Program-made: the position numbers and the translations under genes | Assembly (NCBI GenBank): GCA_017432005.1 | Contig: JAFRKA010000015.1 | Location: forward strand, 124,001 to 188,000 | Source: Erysipelotrichaceae bacterium | GTDB taxonomy: Bacteria; Bacillota_I; Bacilli_A; Erysipelotrichales; Erysipelotrichaceae | Reading direction: 5' to 3' | Length of the DNA: 64,000 nt | Part shown: one piece after another, positions 41,799 through 50,966 of the stretch | How the letters are laid out: every line of letters starts with the position of its first letter | How positions within the stretch are numbered: the first letter of the stretch is position 1 | The notes under the pieces: generated by a model | What the model was told of the DNA's origin: nothing | Seen by the model: only the letters and a program-made list of their open reading frames with translations | The model's database searches: none

Positions 41799-44708
41799 AT
41801 GGTGCAGATGAAGAAGATGATAATGCTGTCGGTATTGTGTCTGGCAACTGTTTTCAGTGTGCTTCTTCCTTCCGCAATAAAGGGAGAAGAAGGCGGACGC
41901 AAGGTCGTAAGGGTAGGCTGGTATGATTCGACCTACAATACCGTTGATGAGAACGGCTACCGTTCAGGCTATGCCTATGAGTATCAGCTGAAGCTGTCGG
42001 CTTATAACGGCTGGACTTATGAATATGTCGAGGGCAGCTGGTCTGATCTGCTGCACATGCTGGAAACGGGCGAGATCGATCTGATGAGCGATGTCTCCTA
42101 TACGCCTGAAAGAGAAGAGTTCATGTACTATGCGGATCTGCCGATGGGTACGGAAGAGTATTATCTTTTCACTGCTCCTGATGCCGATCGGATCTCGATC
42201 ACGGACAGGACTTCGGTCAACGGCAAAAAGATCGGTATAAACAAAGACAGTTTTCAGGCCAGGCTTTATGAAGAATGGGCTAAAGAGAATAATATAAATT
42301 CAAATATAATCTACGTCACCTGCACTGAAGATGAATCACTGCAGATGCTGGAAAAGGGTGAACTGGACGGTTATGTCACCGTCGATTCTTTCGTCGAACC
42401 TTCCAGAGCCGTACCGGCATACAAGATCGGTTCTTCGGATTATTATTTCGCTGTCAGCAAGAACCGTCCCGATCTGCTCGATGATCTGAATTATGCGATG
42501 AGCAGGATCCAGGATGAGAACCGTTACTACAATGTGGAGATGTATGAGAAGTATATCCGCAGGACCGGTGCCAATGCTTTCCTCTCTTCTGAAGAGACGG
42601 CATGGCTGGCCAAGCACGGCAAGATCAGAGTGGGCTATCAGGACAATTATCTGGCTTTCTGTGCAGTCGACAAGTCGACCGGTGAACTGACCGGTGTGCT
42701 CAAGGATTATCTGGAGATCGCTGCCGACTGCATCAGCAACGCTCATCTGGAATTTGAGGCGATCGGTTATTCAACGGCTGAGGATGCCTTAAGGGCATTA
42801 AAAGCCGGTGAAGTGGACTGCGTCTTCCCGGCCAATCTGAGCGGTTATGAAGCGGAGATACAGGGAACGGTCATGACTCCGGCTTTGATGAATACCGAGA
42901 TGTATGCGGTAGTCAGAGCTACCGATCCGAATATCTTTGCCAAGAAGGAACAGGTCATCGCTGCCGTCAATGAAGGCAACCCGAACTATGATGCTTTCCT
43001 GTTCAAGCATTATCCTTCCTGGAAGAAGGTCTATTATCCTAATTCGGAAGTCTGTCTGCAGGCTGTGGCCAATGAAGCGGCAGACTGTCTGATCATCAGT
43101 AACTACCGTTACAACAATATCGCGAGACTTTGTGAGAAATACCGTCTGACGACTTTCTCGATCGGTATCGATATGGATTACTGCATGGCAGTAGCCAAGG
43201 GCAATACGGAACTGTATTCCGTTCTGGCCAAGGTCATCAGCATCGTTCCTGATTCCTATGTGAATGCCGCTCTGACACACTATATCGCTGAAGAGGCGAA
43301 ACTGACACTGAGTGATATCCTGCTGGACAATCTGCCGGCCGTCATGCTGGTGACATCGGCCATCGTGCTGATCATCCTGGGTCTGCTGATCCAGAACATG
43401 AGAGCCGTCAAAAAGGCTAACAGTCTTATTTCGGCTACTGAGATCGATGATCTTACCGGTCTTTATAACCGGAAGTATTTCTTCCAGTATGCCAACAACA
43501 TGCATCGTTCCAATCCGGATCTGCCATTGGATGCGATCGTCGTCAATATCGAACAGTTCCATTCCATCAACGCCCTCTATGGCCGTGAGATGGGTGATGA
43601 TATCTTGAGAGCTTTAGGCAGTGAATTATCTGCTGTGGCGAAAGAAGGAAACGGCATCGCGGGAAGATTCGAAGCGGACCGTTTCGATATCTACTGTCTG
43701 CACAAAGACGATTATCAGCAGACTTTTGACCGTCTGCAGAAGAAGCTCGATGAACTGGCACCTAACGCGAATATCCGTCTGCGTATGGGTGTCATGCCAT
43801 GGCGTGAGAAGCTCGAACCGGTACAGATGTTCGACAGAGCCAGGACGGCCTGCAACATGGCCAGAGGCCATTACAATAAGCCGCTGATGATCTATGACGA
43901 TACCGTCAGTGAAAGAGAGAATTATGAACAGCGGCTGGTAAATGACCTGCGTCAGGCACTGGACAATGGCGAATTCGAGGTCTTCTATCAGCCTAAATAC
44001 AATATCCAGTCCGATCCGGCCAGACTCGTGAGCACGGAAGCTTTAGTGAGATGGCGTCATCATGATCTGGGCATCATTGAACCGGGTGATTTCATTCCGC
44101 TGTTTGAGAAAAACGGTCAGGTCTCACTCCTTGACAATTATGTCTGGAGGAAGGCAGCGGAACAGATCGCAGAATGGAGAGACAGATACGGTTTCGTCAT
44201 GCCTGTATCCGTCAACCTTTCCAGAGTCGATGTCTTTGACCCGAAACTGGAGGAGACGATCGAAGAGATCCTGAAGAAGAACGATCTTGAATATGATGCG
44301 TTCAAACTGGAGATCACGGAATCGGCCTATACCGAGAATGCCGATCAGGTCATTCAGGTCGTAGGGAATCTGCGTGAGAAGGGCTTTGAAGTGGAGATGG
44401 ATGACTTCGGTACGGGTTATTCTTCCTTGAACATGCTGTCATCGATGCCGATCGATGTGCTGAAGATGGACAAGGAATTCATCAGGAACATCGACCATGA
44501 AGAGAAAGACAGACATCTGGTGGCTCTGATCATCGATATCGCCAAGAACCTGAAAGTTCCGGTCATCGCGGAAGGTGTCGAAAGAGCGACACAGCTGGAA
44601 CTCCTCAAGCAGATGGGCTGTGAGATCGTCCAGGGTTATTATTTCTCCCGTCCGCTCCCGGCTGATAAATTTGAAGAGAGATATCTGAAGGAAGGAGGAG
44701 ACAGATGA
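41799..44708 (+). CDS. Membrane c-di-GMP phosphodiesterase with twin periplasmic solute-binding domains
   Basis: 969 residues. A signal or anchor (~5-25) leads to two bacterial extracellular solute-binding (SBP_bac_3) domains, ~35-255 and ~270-490, the first starting KVVRVGWYDSTYN and the second KIRVGYQDNYLAF. One membrane helix (~507-530) joins them to a GGDEF-like domain whose signature is degenerate (RFEADRF instead of GGDEF). An intact EAL domain follows (EAL 747-749, ITES, DDFGTG 868-873, VIAEGVE, QGYYFSRP). It should sense an amino acid outside and cut c-di-GMP inside. The ATG of the next gene overlaps its stop (ATGA). Confidence 0.88.
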   Translation: MVQMKKMIMLSVLCLATVFSVLLPSAIKGEEGGRKVVRVGWYDSTYNTVDENGYRSGYAYEYQLKLSAYNGWTYEYVEGSWSDLLHMLETGEIDLMSDVSYTPEREEFMYYADLPMGTEEYYLFTAPDADRISITDRTSVNGKKIGINKDSFQARLYEEWAKENNINSNIIYVTCTEDESLQMLEKGELDGYVTVDSFVEPSRAVPAYKIGSSDYYFAVSKNRPDLLDDLNYAMSRIQDENRYYNVEMYEKYIRRTGANAFLSSEETAWLAKHGKIRVGYQDNYLAFCAVDKSTGELTGVLKDYLEIAADCISNAHLEFEAIGYSTAEDALRALKAGEVDCVFPANLSGYEAEIQGTVMTPALMNTEMYAVVRATDPNIFAKKEQVIAAVNEGNPNYDAFLFKHYPSWKKVYYPNSEVCLQAVANEAADCLIISNYRYNNIARLCEKYRLTTFSIGIDMDYCMAVAKGNTELYSVLAKVISIVPDSYVNAALTHYIAEEAKLTLSDILLDNLPAVMLVTSAIVLIILGLLIQNMRAVKKANSLISATEIDDLTGLYNRKYFFQYANNMHRSNPDLPLDAIVVNIEQFHSINALYGREMGDDILRALGSELSAVAKEGNGIAGRFEADRFDIYCLHKDDYQQTFDRLQKKLDELAPNANIRLRMGVMPWREKLEPVQMFDRARTACNMARGHYNKPLMIYDDTVSERENYEQRLVNDLRQALDNGEFEVFYQPKYNIQSDPARLVSTEALVRWRHHDLGIIEPGDFIPLFEKNGQVSLLDNYVWRKAAEQIAEWRDRYGFVMPVSVNLSRVDVFDPKLEETIEEILKKNDLEYDAFKLEITESAYTENADQVIQVVGNLREKGFEVEMDDFGTGYSSLNMLSSMPIDVLKMDKEFIRNIDHEEKDRHLVALIIDIAKNLKVPVIAEGVERATQLELLKQMGCEIVQGYYFSRPLPADKFEERYLKEGGDR

Positions 44709-46837
44709 GCAATATGTTAAAGAAACTTACTGTCATCTTCCTGCTTCTGATCACTATATTTACACCATTGAAGATCCATGCGGACGATGAACAGAAGATC
44801 GTCAGAGTCGGCTGGCATGAGGAACCGTATTTCATCACTGATGAATACGGAAGATGGTCAGGCTATACCTATGAGTATCAGCGCAAGATCGCGGCCTATA
44901 CCGGCTGGAAATACGAGTATGTGGAAGGCAGCTGGTCACAGCTGCTGCAGATGCTGAAAGACGGCGAGATCGATATGATGGGCAACGTCTCTTTTACGGA
45001 AGAAAGAGCGAAAGAACTGCTGTTTGCCTCTTCGGCCATGGGTACTGAATCCTATTATCTCTTTGTCAGTCCTGATGAAAACAGGATCAAAGAAGAGGAT
45101 TACAGTTCGATAAACAACAAAAGAGTAGGTGTCACCAAAGGCAGTATTCAGAGCGAGATGTTCAGAAACTGGGCGGAGACGCATTCGCTGACACCGCAGA
45201 TCATTGAACTCAGCGGTATGGAAGAAGAATCACTGGAACTGTTGGGTAAAAAGATCGATGCTTTCGTGACTGTCGATGTCTACGGTGATCAGGATACATC
45301 TGTTCCTCTCTGGAAGATCGGTTCATCGGATTTCTATTTCGCTCTAAACAAAGACCGTTCCGATCTGCTGATAGAACTCAATGCCGCCATGAGCAGTATC
45401 CAGTCCGAGAATGCGTATTTCAATGAACAGCTTCATGAGAAATATCTGAGTGACAATCAGACGATCTATTATCTCAATGATGTGGAAAAAGACTGGCTGT
45501 TCTCTCACGATATCATCAGAGTAGGCTATCAGGATAATTATCTGGCTTTCTGTGCCAAGGACACACTGACAGGAGAACTGATCGGTGCACTCAAGGATTA
45601 TCTTGATTATGCGAAAGACGGTTTTGAGAATGCCCAGCTGCATTTTGAAGCAGTCTGTTATCCTACTGCCGGAGCAGCTTTAGAAGCGCTAAAGAAAGGC
45701 GAGATCGACTGCATGTTCCCGGCAAACCTCACGGAATATGAAAGCGAGAGTCTGGGTGTACTTACAACGCCGGCTTTCATGACTACGGAGATGGATGCAG
45801 TCGTAAGAGCTTCTGATCAGAAGGAGTTCGTCCGTAAACAGGATGTCATCGTAGCGGTCAATGAAGGTAATACCAACTACGAGATGTTTCTGAAGGATAA
45901 TTATCCGGGCTGGCAGATAAAGTATTATCGTGATACACTTGAAGGTCTCAATGGCATATACAGAGGCGAAGCGGACTGTGTCATCATCAGTAACTATCGT
46001 TTCAGCAATATCGCCAAACAGTGTGAGAAGCTCAATCTCACGACTATCTATACCGGTGTGGATCTGGATTATTCACTGGCCGTCAGAGAAGGTGAAACTG
46101 AGCTGTATTCGATCCTGACGAAAGTCTCAAAGATCGTACCGAACAGTGTCATCAATTCAGCGCTGACTTATTATTCGACGGAAGATGCCAAGACCACTTT
46201 CCTGGATGTCATCAGGAACAATATCATTGCCGTACTGGTAAGTATCACGATGATATTCTCACTGATCATCATGCTGCTGATACGCGATATCAGAGCAGAG
46301 AAGAAGATCGTGGAAGAAGAGAGGATGCTGAATGCGCTCAATAAGAAAGTATTCGTCGATGCCCTGACTTCCGTCAGGAACAAGGGTGCCTACTCCAACT
46401 ATATCCAGGATCTTCAGGACAAGATCGACAGCGGTGAACCGGTAAGGTTCGCGATCGGTGTCTTTGACTGCAATGACCTTAAACACGTCAATGACAGTCA
46501 CGGACATGACAAGGGCGATATCTACCTGAAGAAAGCCAGCCGACTGATCTGTGAGATCTTCCAGCATTCACCGGTCTTCAGGATCGGCGGAGATGAATTC
46601 GCCGTGATCCTGGAGAATGAAGACCTGGACAATAAAGATGAACTGGTAAAGCAGTTTGAAACAGCCGCCAAACAGATAAGCAGTTCGGCATGTAATCTCT
46701 GGGAGCAGGTGCATCTGGCCTTAGGCGTAGCCGAATATGATCCTGAACTCGACGGATCCGTCATCGATACTTCACGAAGAGCCGATAAGATCATGTATGA
46801 GAATAAACGCTTGAGCAAGCAGGATAAACAATCATGA
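44705..46837 (+). CDS. Membrane diguanylate cyclase with twin periplasmic solute-binding domains
   Basis: 710 residues: a signal/anchor (~8-23), two SBP_bac_3 domains very like those of the preceding gene (KIVRVGWHEEPYF, and IIRVGYQDNYLAF), one membrane helix (~500-522), then a GGDEF domain with DALTSVRNKGAY and intact RIGGDEF (GGDEF 628-632). No RxxD inhibitory site. There is no EAL domain. GGAGG precedes the ATG, which overlaps the upstream stop. So the pair shares a sensor and has opposite outputs. A terminator follows. Confidence 0.88.
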   Translation: MSNMLKKLTVIFLLLITIFTPLKIHADDEQKIVRVGWHEEPYFITDEYGRWSGYTYEYQRKIAAYTGWKYEYVEGSWSQLLQMLKDGEIDMMGNVSFTEERAKELLFASSAMGTESYYLFVSPDENRIKEEDYSSINNKRVGVTKGSIQSEMFRNWAETHSLTPQIIELSGMEEESLELLGKKIDAFVTVDVYGDQDTSVPLWKIGSSDFYFALNKDRSDLLIELNAAMSSIQSENAYFNEQLHEKYLSDNQTIYYLNDVEKDWLFSHDIIRVGYQDNYLAFCAKDTLTGELIGALKDYLDYAKDGFENAQLHFEAVCYPTAGAALEALKKGEIDCMFPANLTEYESESLGVLTTPAFMTTEMDAVVRASDQKEFVRKQDVIVAVNEGNTNYEMFLKDNYPGWQIKYYRDTLEGLNGIYRGEADCVIISNYRFSNIAKQCEKLNLTTIYTGVDLDYSLAVREGETELYSILTKVSKIVPNSVINSALTYYSTEDAKTTFLDVIRNNIIAVLVSITMIFSLIIMLLIRDIRAEKKIVEEERMLNALNKKVFVDALTSVRNKGAYSNYIQDLQDKIDSGEPVRFAIGVFDCNDLKHVNDSHGHDKGDIYLKKASRLICEIFQHSPVFRIGGDEFAVILENEDLDNKDELVKQFETAAKQISSSACNLWEQVHLALGVAEYDPELDGSVIDTSRRADKIMYENKRLSKQDKQS

Positions 46838-46839
46838 TG

Positions 46840-46864
46840 AAGGACACGAAAGTGTCCTTTATTT
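46840..46864 (+). terminator. Terminator of the cyclase/phosphodiesterase operon
   Basis: AAGGACAC and GTGTCCTT pair around a GAAA loop and run into TATTTAT. Confidence 0.85.
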
Positions 46865-46912
46865 ATGATTGAAACATCACTATAATGGATACGTGAAACG
46901 AGGAAAATGCTT

Positions 46913-48184
46913 ATGAAAAAAGTTATGGTATGCGGCTGCGGTGCTCAGGGTTCGACGATCTGCCGGAAACTGGATGAAGAGCCGCTGATCGAAGAAATAA
47001 TATGTGCTGATCATGATCTGAAGGCAGCAGAGAACGTCTGCCGGCTCATGAAGAAAGGTACACCTGTCATGGTGGATGCTTCTGATCTTGAAGCGATCAA
47101 AAAAGCGGCACAGGGATGTGAACTGCTGGTCAATGTCATGCCGCTGAACTTCGGCGCAAACATGTTGAGAGCAGCCATGGATCTGGGCTGCTGCTACCAG
47201 GATCTTTCAGCCTGTGAGAATCTTCCTGAATGCATGGATGTCGATGAGTACGACCGCTGGGTAGCCGGTATCAGATACATGTATGAAAACTACGGAAAAG
47301 TATTCGCAGATAATGATACGACCGCCATCATCGGTACAGGATCAGCTCCGGGTATGATGTGCGTCATGGCCCGTAAATGTGTCAATGAACTTGATGAATG
47401 CGACACCATCAATATGATGGTCTATGAAGGTGTGGAAGCCAAAAGATTCCTGCCTTTCTGGTGGAGCACTGATGTGGCACTGGCTGATATGCAGGAAGAT
47501 GCCTTTGCCCTGGAAGACGGCAAGATCATCCGTACAAAACCTTTCAGCCGCAAGATCTGGAGAAAGTGGCCGGAATACGATATGCATCCGGTAATGCTTT
47601 GTGAACATGCCCATGATGAACCGATCTATGTCGGATTCAACTCCGAGAAATACTTCAAAGGCTGCAGGAATGCTTATTTCAAATACGGAGGGGTCGGGAT
47701 CCGCTTCTCTGAACCGTTATACAGAGCCGGTCTTTTAAGCAAGAAGGAAGAGGAAGTGGATGGACACAAGATAATTCCGCGTGATCTGATCCTTAAGCAT
47801 CTGCCTATGGCTCCTAAAGATCCTGAAGAGATCAAAGAGATCATCGATGAAGGAATCATCGCTGATGGCGGAGCATTTGTAATCGAAGCCTATGGAAAGA
47901 AAGAAGGCAAAGACATCATGGTCGAACTCCATCTATCTTCGCCAGGTCTAATAGAATCATATGAAAAAGCGAAGATGACCGGTGAGATGTATCTGACCGG
48001 ACAGGGCGCTTTCCTGTATACGAAGCTTTTTGTCAATGACCTGATCGATCAGAAGGGACTGATATCATCAGACATGCTGGATGACAGACAGGTCGATCAG
48101 TATGTTAAATGGGCTGAAGAACTGGGTATCACCTATGATATGCAGATAAAAGAAGATGTTACACCGGACGATCTGAGAGGTTAA
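46913..48184 (+). CDS. Saccharopine-dehydrogenase-family protein
   Basis: 423 residues from ATG 46913; GAGGA lies eight bases before it, while an ATG at 46907 is too close to it. The start VMVCGCGAQGSTICRKL is the Rossmann nucleotide site (GxGxxG) of the saccharopine dehydrogenase/LysN-like reductases. ACENLPECMD and GSAPGMMCVMARKCV fit the carboxynorspermidine-type reductases also. A TATAAT box occurs at 46881-46886. The reaction cannot be fixed: lysine or polyamine metabolism are both possible. It is followed after three bases by a CPBP protease. Confidence 0.78.
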   Translation: MKKVMVCGCGAQGSTICRKLDEEPLIEEIICADHDLKAAENVCRLMKKGTPVMVDASDLEAIKKAAQGCELLVNVMPLNFGANMLRAAMDLGCCYQDLSACENLPECMDVDEYDRWVAGIRYMYENYGKVFADNDTTAIIGTGSAPGMMCVMARKCVNELDECDTINMMVYEGVEAKRFLPFWWSTDVALADMQEDAFALEDGKIIRTKPFSRKIWRKWPEYDMHPVMLCEHAHDEPIYVGFNSEKYFKGCRNAYFKYGGVGIRFSEPLYRAGLLSKKEEEVDGHKIIPRDLILKHLPMAPKDPEEIKEIIDEGIIADGGAFVIEAYGKKEGKDIMVELHLSSPGLIESYEKAKMTGEMYLTGQGAFLYTKLFVNDLIDQKGLISSDMLDDRQVDQYVKWAEELGITYDMQIKEDVTPDDLRG

Positions 48185-48187
48185 AAT

Positions 48188-48898
48188 ATGTTCGAGTTTG
48201 AAGAAAAGAAACCGATCCTGTTTGAGATCATCCTGATAGTTATATCTTTTATTTCCGTGGTGATATTTACGGTCTTTGGAAATGCCTTGTATCTGAGTAC
48301 GGAACTCAGTACGTCGATCGGACGTATCATCGTCGGTATTGCGTTGATGATCATCTATCATAGAGTTTTCAGTAACGAAAGATCTTTTAAAGATCCTGTC
48401 ATAATGCTTCCTTCATTACTGTTTGCGGTATGGAACGTCATCTATAATCTGAGTTCCGGAGCAGTATTAGGCGGTATGTCTTACTATACGGAAGCGCTGG
48501 TGACAGCTTTGGCTCCTGCCATCTTTGAAGAAGTACTGTTCAGAGGCATCTTCATCTACAACCTGAAGAAGAGCGGAAAAAGCGACATGGTAAGTCTGCT
48601 TATTTCAGCAGCCTTCTTCTCAGCTTTGCATCTGACCAATATCGTTGGAGCAGATCCGATCAGTGTGGCCTTACAGGTAGGATATTCATTCGTCGTAGGA
48701 TTGGCTCTAGGAGCAATATATCTGAGAAACAACAGTATCATCCAGGTGATATTCGTTCATTTCCTGATCGACTTTACCAACCGTATCTATCTTGAACCTG
48801 TCGTATCTTCTACTGTACCGCAGCTGATCCTGTTCGGTCTGTTGCTGGTGATAGAAGCTGTCTATGCGATTAGACTGTGTTCCAATAATTCCAAATAA
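48188..48898 (+). CDS. CPBP-family intramembrane protease
   Basis: 236 residues with about seven membrane helices. The Abi/CAAX motif set is present: EEVLFRGIF (~118-126), AAFFSALHLTN (His ~148), and HFLIDFTN (~195). The family cleaves prenylated or other membrane proteins and includes bacteriocin self-immunity proteins. The ribosome site GAGAGG lies in the end of the preceding gene. It overlaps nothing downstream; the next ATG is one base after its stop. Confidence 0.85.
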   Translation: MFEFEEKKPILFEIILIVISFISVVIFTVFGNALYLSTELSTSIGRIIVGIALMIIYHRVFSNERSFKDPVIMLPSLLFAVWNVIYNLSSGAVLGGMSYYTEALVTALAPAIFEEVLFRGIFIYNLKKSGKSDMVSLLISAAFFSALHLTNIVGADPISVALQVGYSFVVGLALGAIYLRNNSIIQVIFVHFLIDFTNRIYLEPVVSSTVPQLILFGLLLVIEAVYAIRLCSNNSK

Positions 48899-48899
48899 T

Positions 48900-49538
48900 A
48901 TGACCACACAGGAAAACAAAGATCTGAAGATCCCTGATTATTACCGGATCCTGGATATGGAAATACCTGTTACGGATTTTCCGGTAAAAGAAAAGATTAT
49001 TTTAGGATCCGGTAACGATGAATATGACTGCATACTCATGAAATGCATCGTTGAAGAAGAAGTTGCGATGGATCATGAAGATCCTCAGAAGATCATCAAC
49101 GATTTTCATGAATCCATGGAAGATGATACAGGGATCATTGAAGTCGATGCCGGTAAAACGAAAGCAGGAAGACCTTACGTCTATTTCATCATCAAACATG
49201 CACTGTTCGCTGAGGACAAAGAATTCAGCGGTACCGAATATACGATGAACATCAACGTGAAATACGATGACCGTATCTACTTCATAAACTCATCTTTTGT
49301 GGAAGGACGGATAACAGGAAAAAGAGATACTGCAGTGTTCTCATTAAGAATGAAAGAAGAGAATATTCAGCTGGATGAAGATCCTTTCAGAGGCTGGAGT
49401 TACGATCCCTATGATCCTGAATATACAAAAGGTTTCCTGATGAACAGATCAGAAGATGTCAGATATGATGCGATGTTTCCTGATCATCCCCTCTCTAAAG
49501 CAAGGCAACTGGTGAGATATATTATCGATAATAACTGA
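48900..49538 (+). CDS. Hypothetical protein
   Basis: 212 residues from the ATG just after the protease stop. The ORF could begin at 48864, but that would overlap the protease gene. It is acidic with beta-type stretches (TAVFSLRMKEENIQLDED, ~145) and a short tail DHPLSKARQLVRYIIDNN. No signal, membrane segment or recognised motif. It is the last gene of the 46913 unit and ends at a strong terminator, at the edge of the AT-rich island. Confidence 0.65.
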   Translation: MTTQENKDLKIPDYYRILDMEIPVTDFPVKEKIILGSGNDEYDCILMKCIVEEEVAMDHEDPQKIINDFHESMEDDTGIIEVDAGKTKAGRPYVYFIIKHALFAEDKEFSGTEYTMNINVKYDDRIYFINSSFVEGRITGKRDTAVFSLRMKEENIQLDEDPFRGWSYDPYDPEYTKGFLMNRSEDVRYDAMFPDHPLSKARQLVRYIIDNN

Positions 49539-49544
49539 TCAAAA

Positions 49545-49572
49545 TATAAAGATGCCAATCGGCATCTTTATA
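49545..49572. terminator. Intrinsic terminator at island edge
   Basis: TATAAAGATGCC and GGCATCTTTATA pair around AATC. Confidence 0.85.
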
Positions 49573-49981
49573 CTGTTAGGCAATAAATGGAGAAGGAAAT
49601 AATGTGAAAGGATATATAAATCTGTTAAGAAAATGTTATAAATTTACAAACAGCAATTACGAGAAATTTCCTTCCCCAAAATGGATTATATCACTTATAA
49701 ATAATATATCTATAAAATAGTTTAAAAAACAGAAAATACAATAAAATAAACCAAAAATGTCCCTTTTATACAGAAAACATGTCTTATTTTAGTTCAATAG
49801 CGAATGATTTATGATTGTTCTGAAAATAATATCAATACAATGAATGAAGGTGTTTTGTTTGTTGGGGCAATAAAGCAAAATGTATTATTTATTGTAAGAG
49901 GCAGAATGGATTATAATTTAATCGCATTATTGAATATCTGAAGAATAAAAACTGAATGATTATTCATGGAGGTGATACATA
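49573..49981. other. AT-rich non-coding stretch with one possible short ORF
   Basis: About 400 bases, clearly richer in A and T than the DNA to the left. A GTG at 49604 behind GGAGAAGG opens a 38-codon frame (49604-49720, start VKGYINLLRKC), but it has no known similarity and could be chance. The rest shows no gene and no clear RNA fold; it marks the transition into the accessory region. Confidence 0.4.
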
Positions 49982-50482
49982 ATGGCACTCAGAGATTAAC
50001 TGGATATTATCGCAGACAGCGCTGAAAAAGAAAATGTTGAAATGTTCAGTGATGAAGATGTATATCAGATGCTGCTGAACTCATTGTACAACTCAATTAT
50101 CGGTTCTATAAAAGATGAAGTATCAAAAGGCAATTACAATATAGAGAAAGAAATACAGCTTTCTTCCAGTATGGGTATAGATATTGAAACAAGCGCGAGA
50201 ATCCCTCCGCATTGTTCTGTATGTAAAAGCTGGGCTGCATATGAAAGCGATAAGGATACCTTAATGTTCAATGATCTTTATGAATTGAAGGAAGGTTTCT
50301 TTAAAAATCGTGTCGTGCTTACACCGTTAGGTGAAAGAGTATACAGTGACATTAAAAGACTTGCCGAGAAAGATGGAATAAGTATCTCTGAACCAATAGA
50401 GAAGATCACCAACGGCAAAGCTTATGGTAAGGGATACACAAACGGTAACATGTATATAAAGTATTCATACCAGTATAAATAA
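49982..50482 (+). pseudogene. Unknown gene with in-frame TAA at codon 6
   Basis: A strong GGAGGTG lies eight bases before an ATG at 49982. The frame reads MALRD, then TAA (49997-49999), then continues open for over 150 codons (LDIIADSAEKENVEMF). Translation could restart at the ATG 50042 (146 residues). The product has Cys-x2-Cys (CSVCKSWAAY) and a basic C-terminus with repeated NGKAYGKGYTNG. No known family. Either a nonsense mutation, a sequencing error or a five-codon leader; the well-placed site makes the first ATG likely the original start. Confidence 0.5.
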
Positions 50483-50519
50483 GAAAACAATTATATAAGT
50501 ACTAGATATATTAAATTAA

Positions 50520-50545
50520 GACCTGTGGCGATTCGCTGCAGGTTT
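50520..50545 (+). terminator. Intrinsic terminator
   Basis: ACCTG-TG-GCG and CGC-TG-CAGGT pair around ATT and are followed by TTTTCTGATTTTTT. Confidence 0.75.
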
Positions 50546-50589
50546 TCTGATTTTTTAGTATTCCGATTTGAATCTGCTTTATATAGATA

Positions 50590-50617
50590 AAAAGCCGTTT
50601 TTGTAAAACGGCTTTTT
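50590..50617 (+). terminator. Intrinsic terminator, second copy
   Basis: AAAAGCCGTTTT and AAACGGCTTTTT pair around TGTA with a T-run. It stands less than 20 bases before a strong ribosome site, so it may also work as a 5' stabilising or control hairpin. Confidence 0.75.
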
Positions 50618-50635
50618 AGAAAGGAGAACATAACA

Positions 50636-50686
50636 ATGACGAACAAGAACAAACACGATTGGAATCGTAGTACTTACTGCAACTGA
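50636..50686 (+). CDS. 16-residue peptide ORF
   Basis: AAAGGAG is ideally placed before the ATG of a 16-codon frame (MTNKNKHDWNRSTYCN). It could be a short peptide, a leader, or the remains of a longer gene. No homology can be claimed. Confidence 0.3.
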   Translation: MTNKNKHDWNRSTYCN

Positions 50687-50770
50687 ATTATATATCATAG
50701 ATGTGTCGTGTTATTTGTACAACCGGTTTTTTATACTATGAATGGAAATTTATATGATAGGGGGGATAAC

Positions 50771-50947
50771 ATGATCATTCACATTCTGTTATGTACATTA
50801 GGTTCCGTAAGTATAGGATATGCAGTACATGTGTTGTTATACTGGCGTGAGATGCATGCACTGGTAGGCTTGGATGACGATGTGTGTTCAGGTGTAGATC
50901 TGATCATCTGTTTGGCTGTTGCAGGTCTAGTGATCTCTTTTTTCTGA
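50771..50947 (+). CDS. 58-residue membrane peptide
   Basis: From the ATG at 50771, behind GGGGGGAT, the peptide has two membrane segments (~5-25 and ~40-57) joined by a short loop with DDDVCSG. A decayed copy of the same gene lies at 61568-61716 (VCSGIVLIICLAVAGLL). An ORF extends upstream to 50708 but its start overlaps a repeat. It could be a small toxin, channel or membrane partner; not shown. Confidence 0.55.
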   Translation: MIIHILLCTLGSVSIGYAVHVLLYWREMHALVGLDDDVCSGVDLIICLAVAGLVISFF

Positions 50948-50966
50948 TCGTTAAAATGGTAGGAAA

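Noticed and set aside
42798-43562. Minus-strand ORF of 254 codons
   Set aside because: It is antisense to the solute-binding domain of the phosphodiesterase; His/Asp-rich, shadow of the real frame.
49604-49720. 38-codon GTG ORF as a gene
   Set aside because: A weakly supported start in AT-rich DNA with no recognised residues; kept only as a note.
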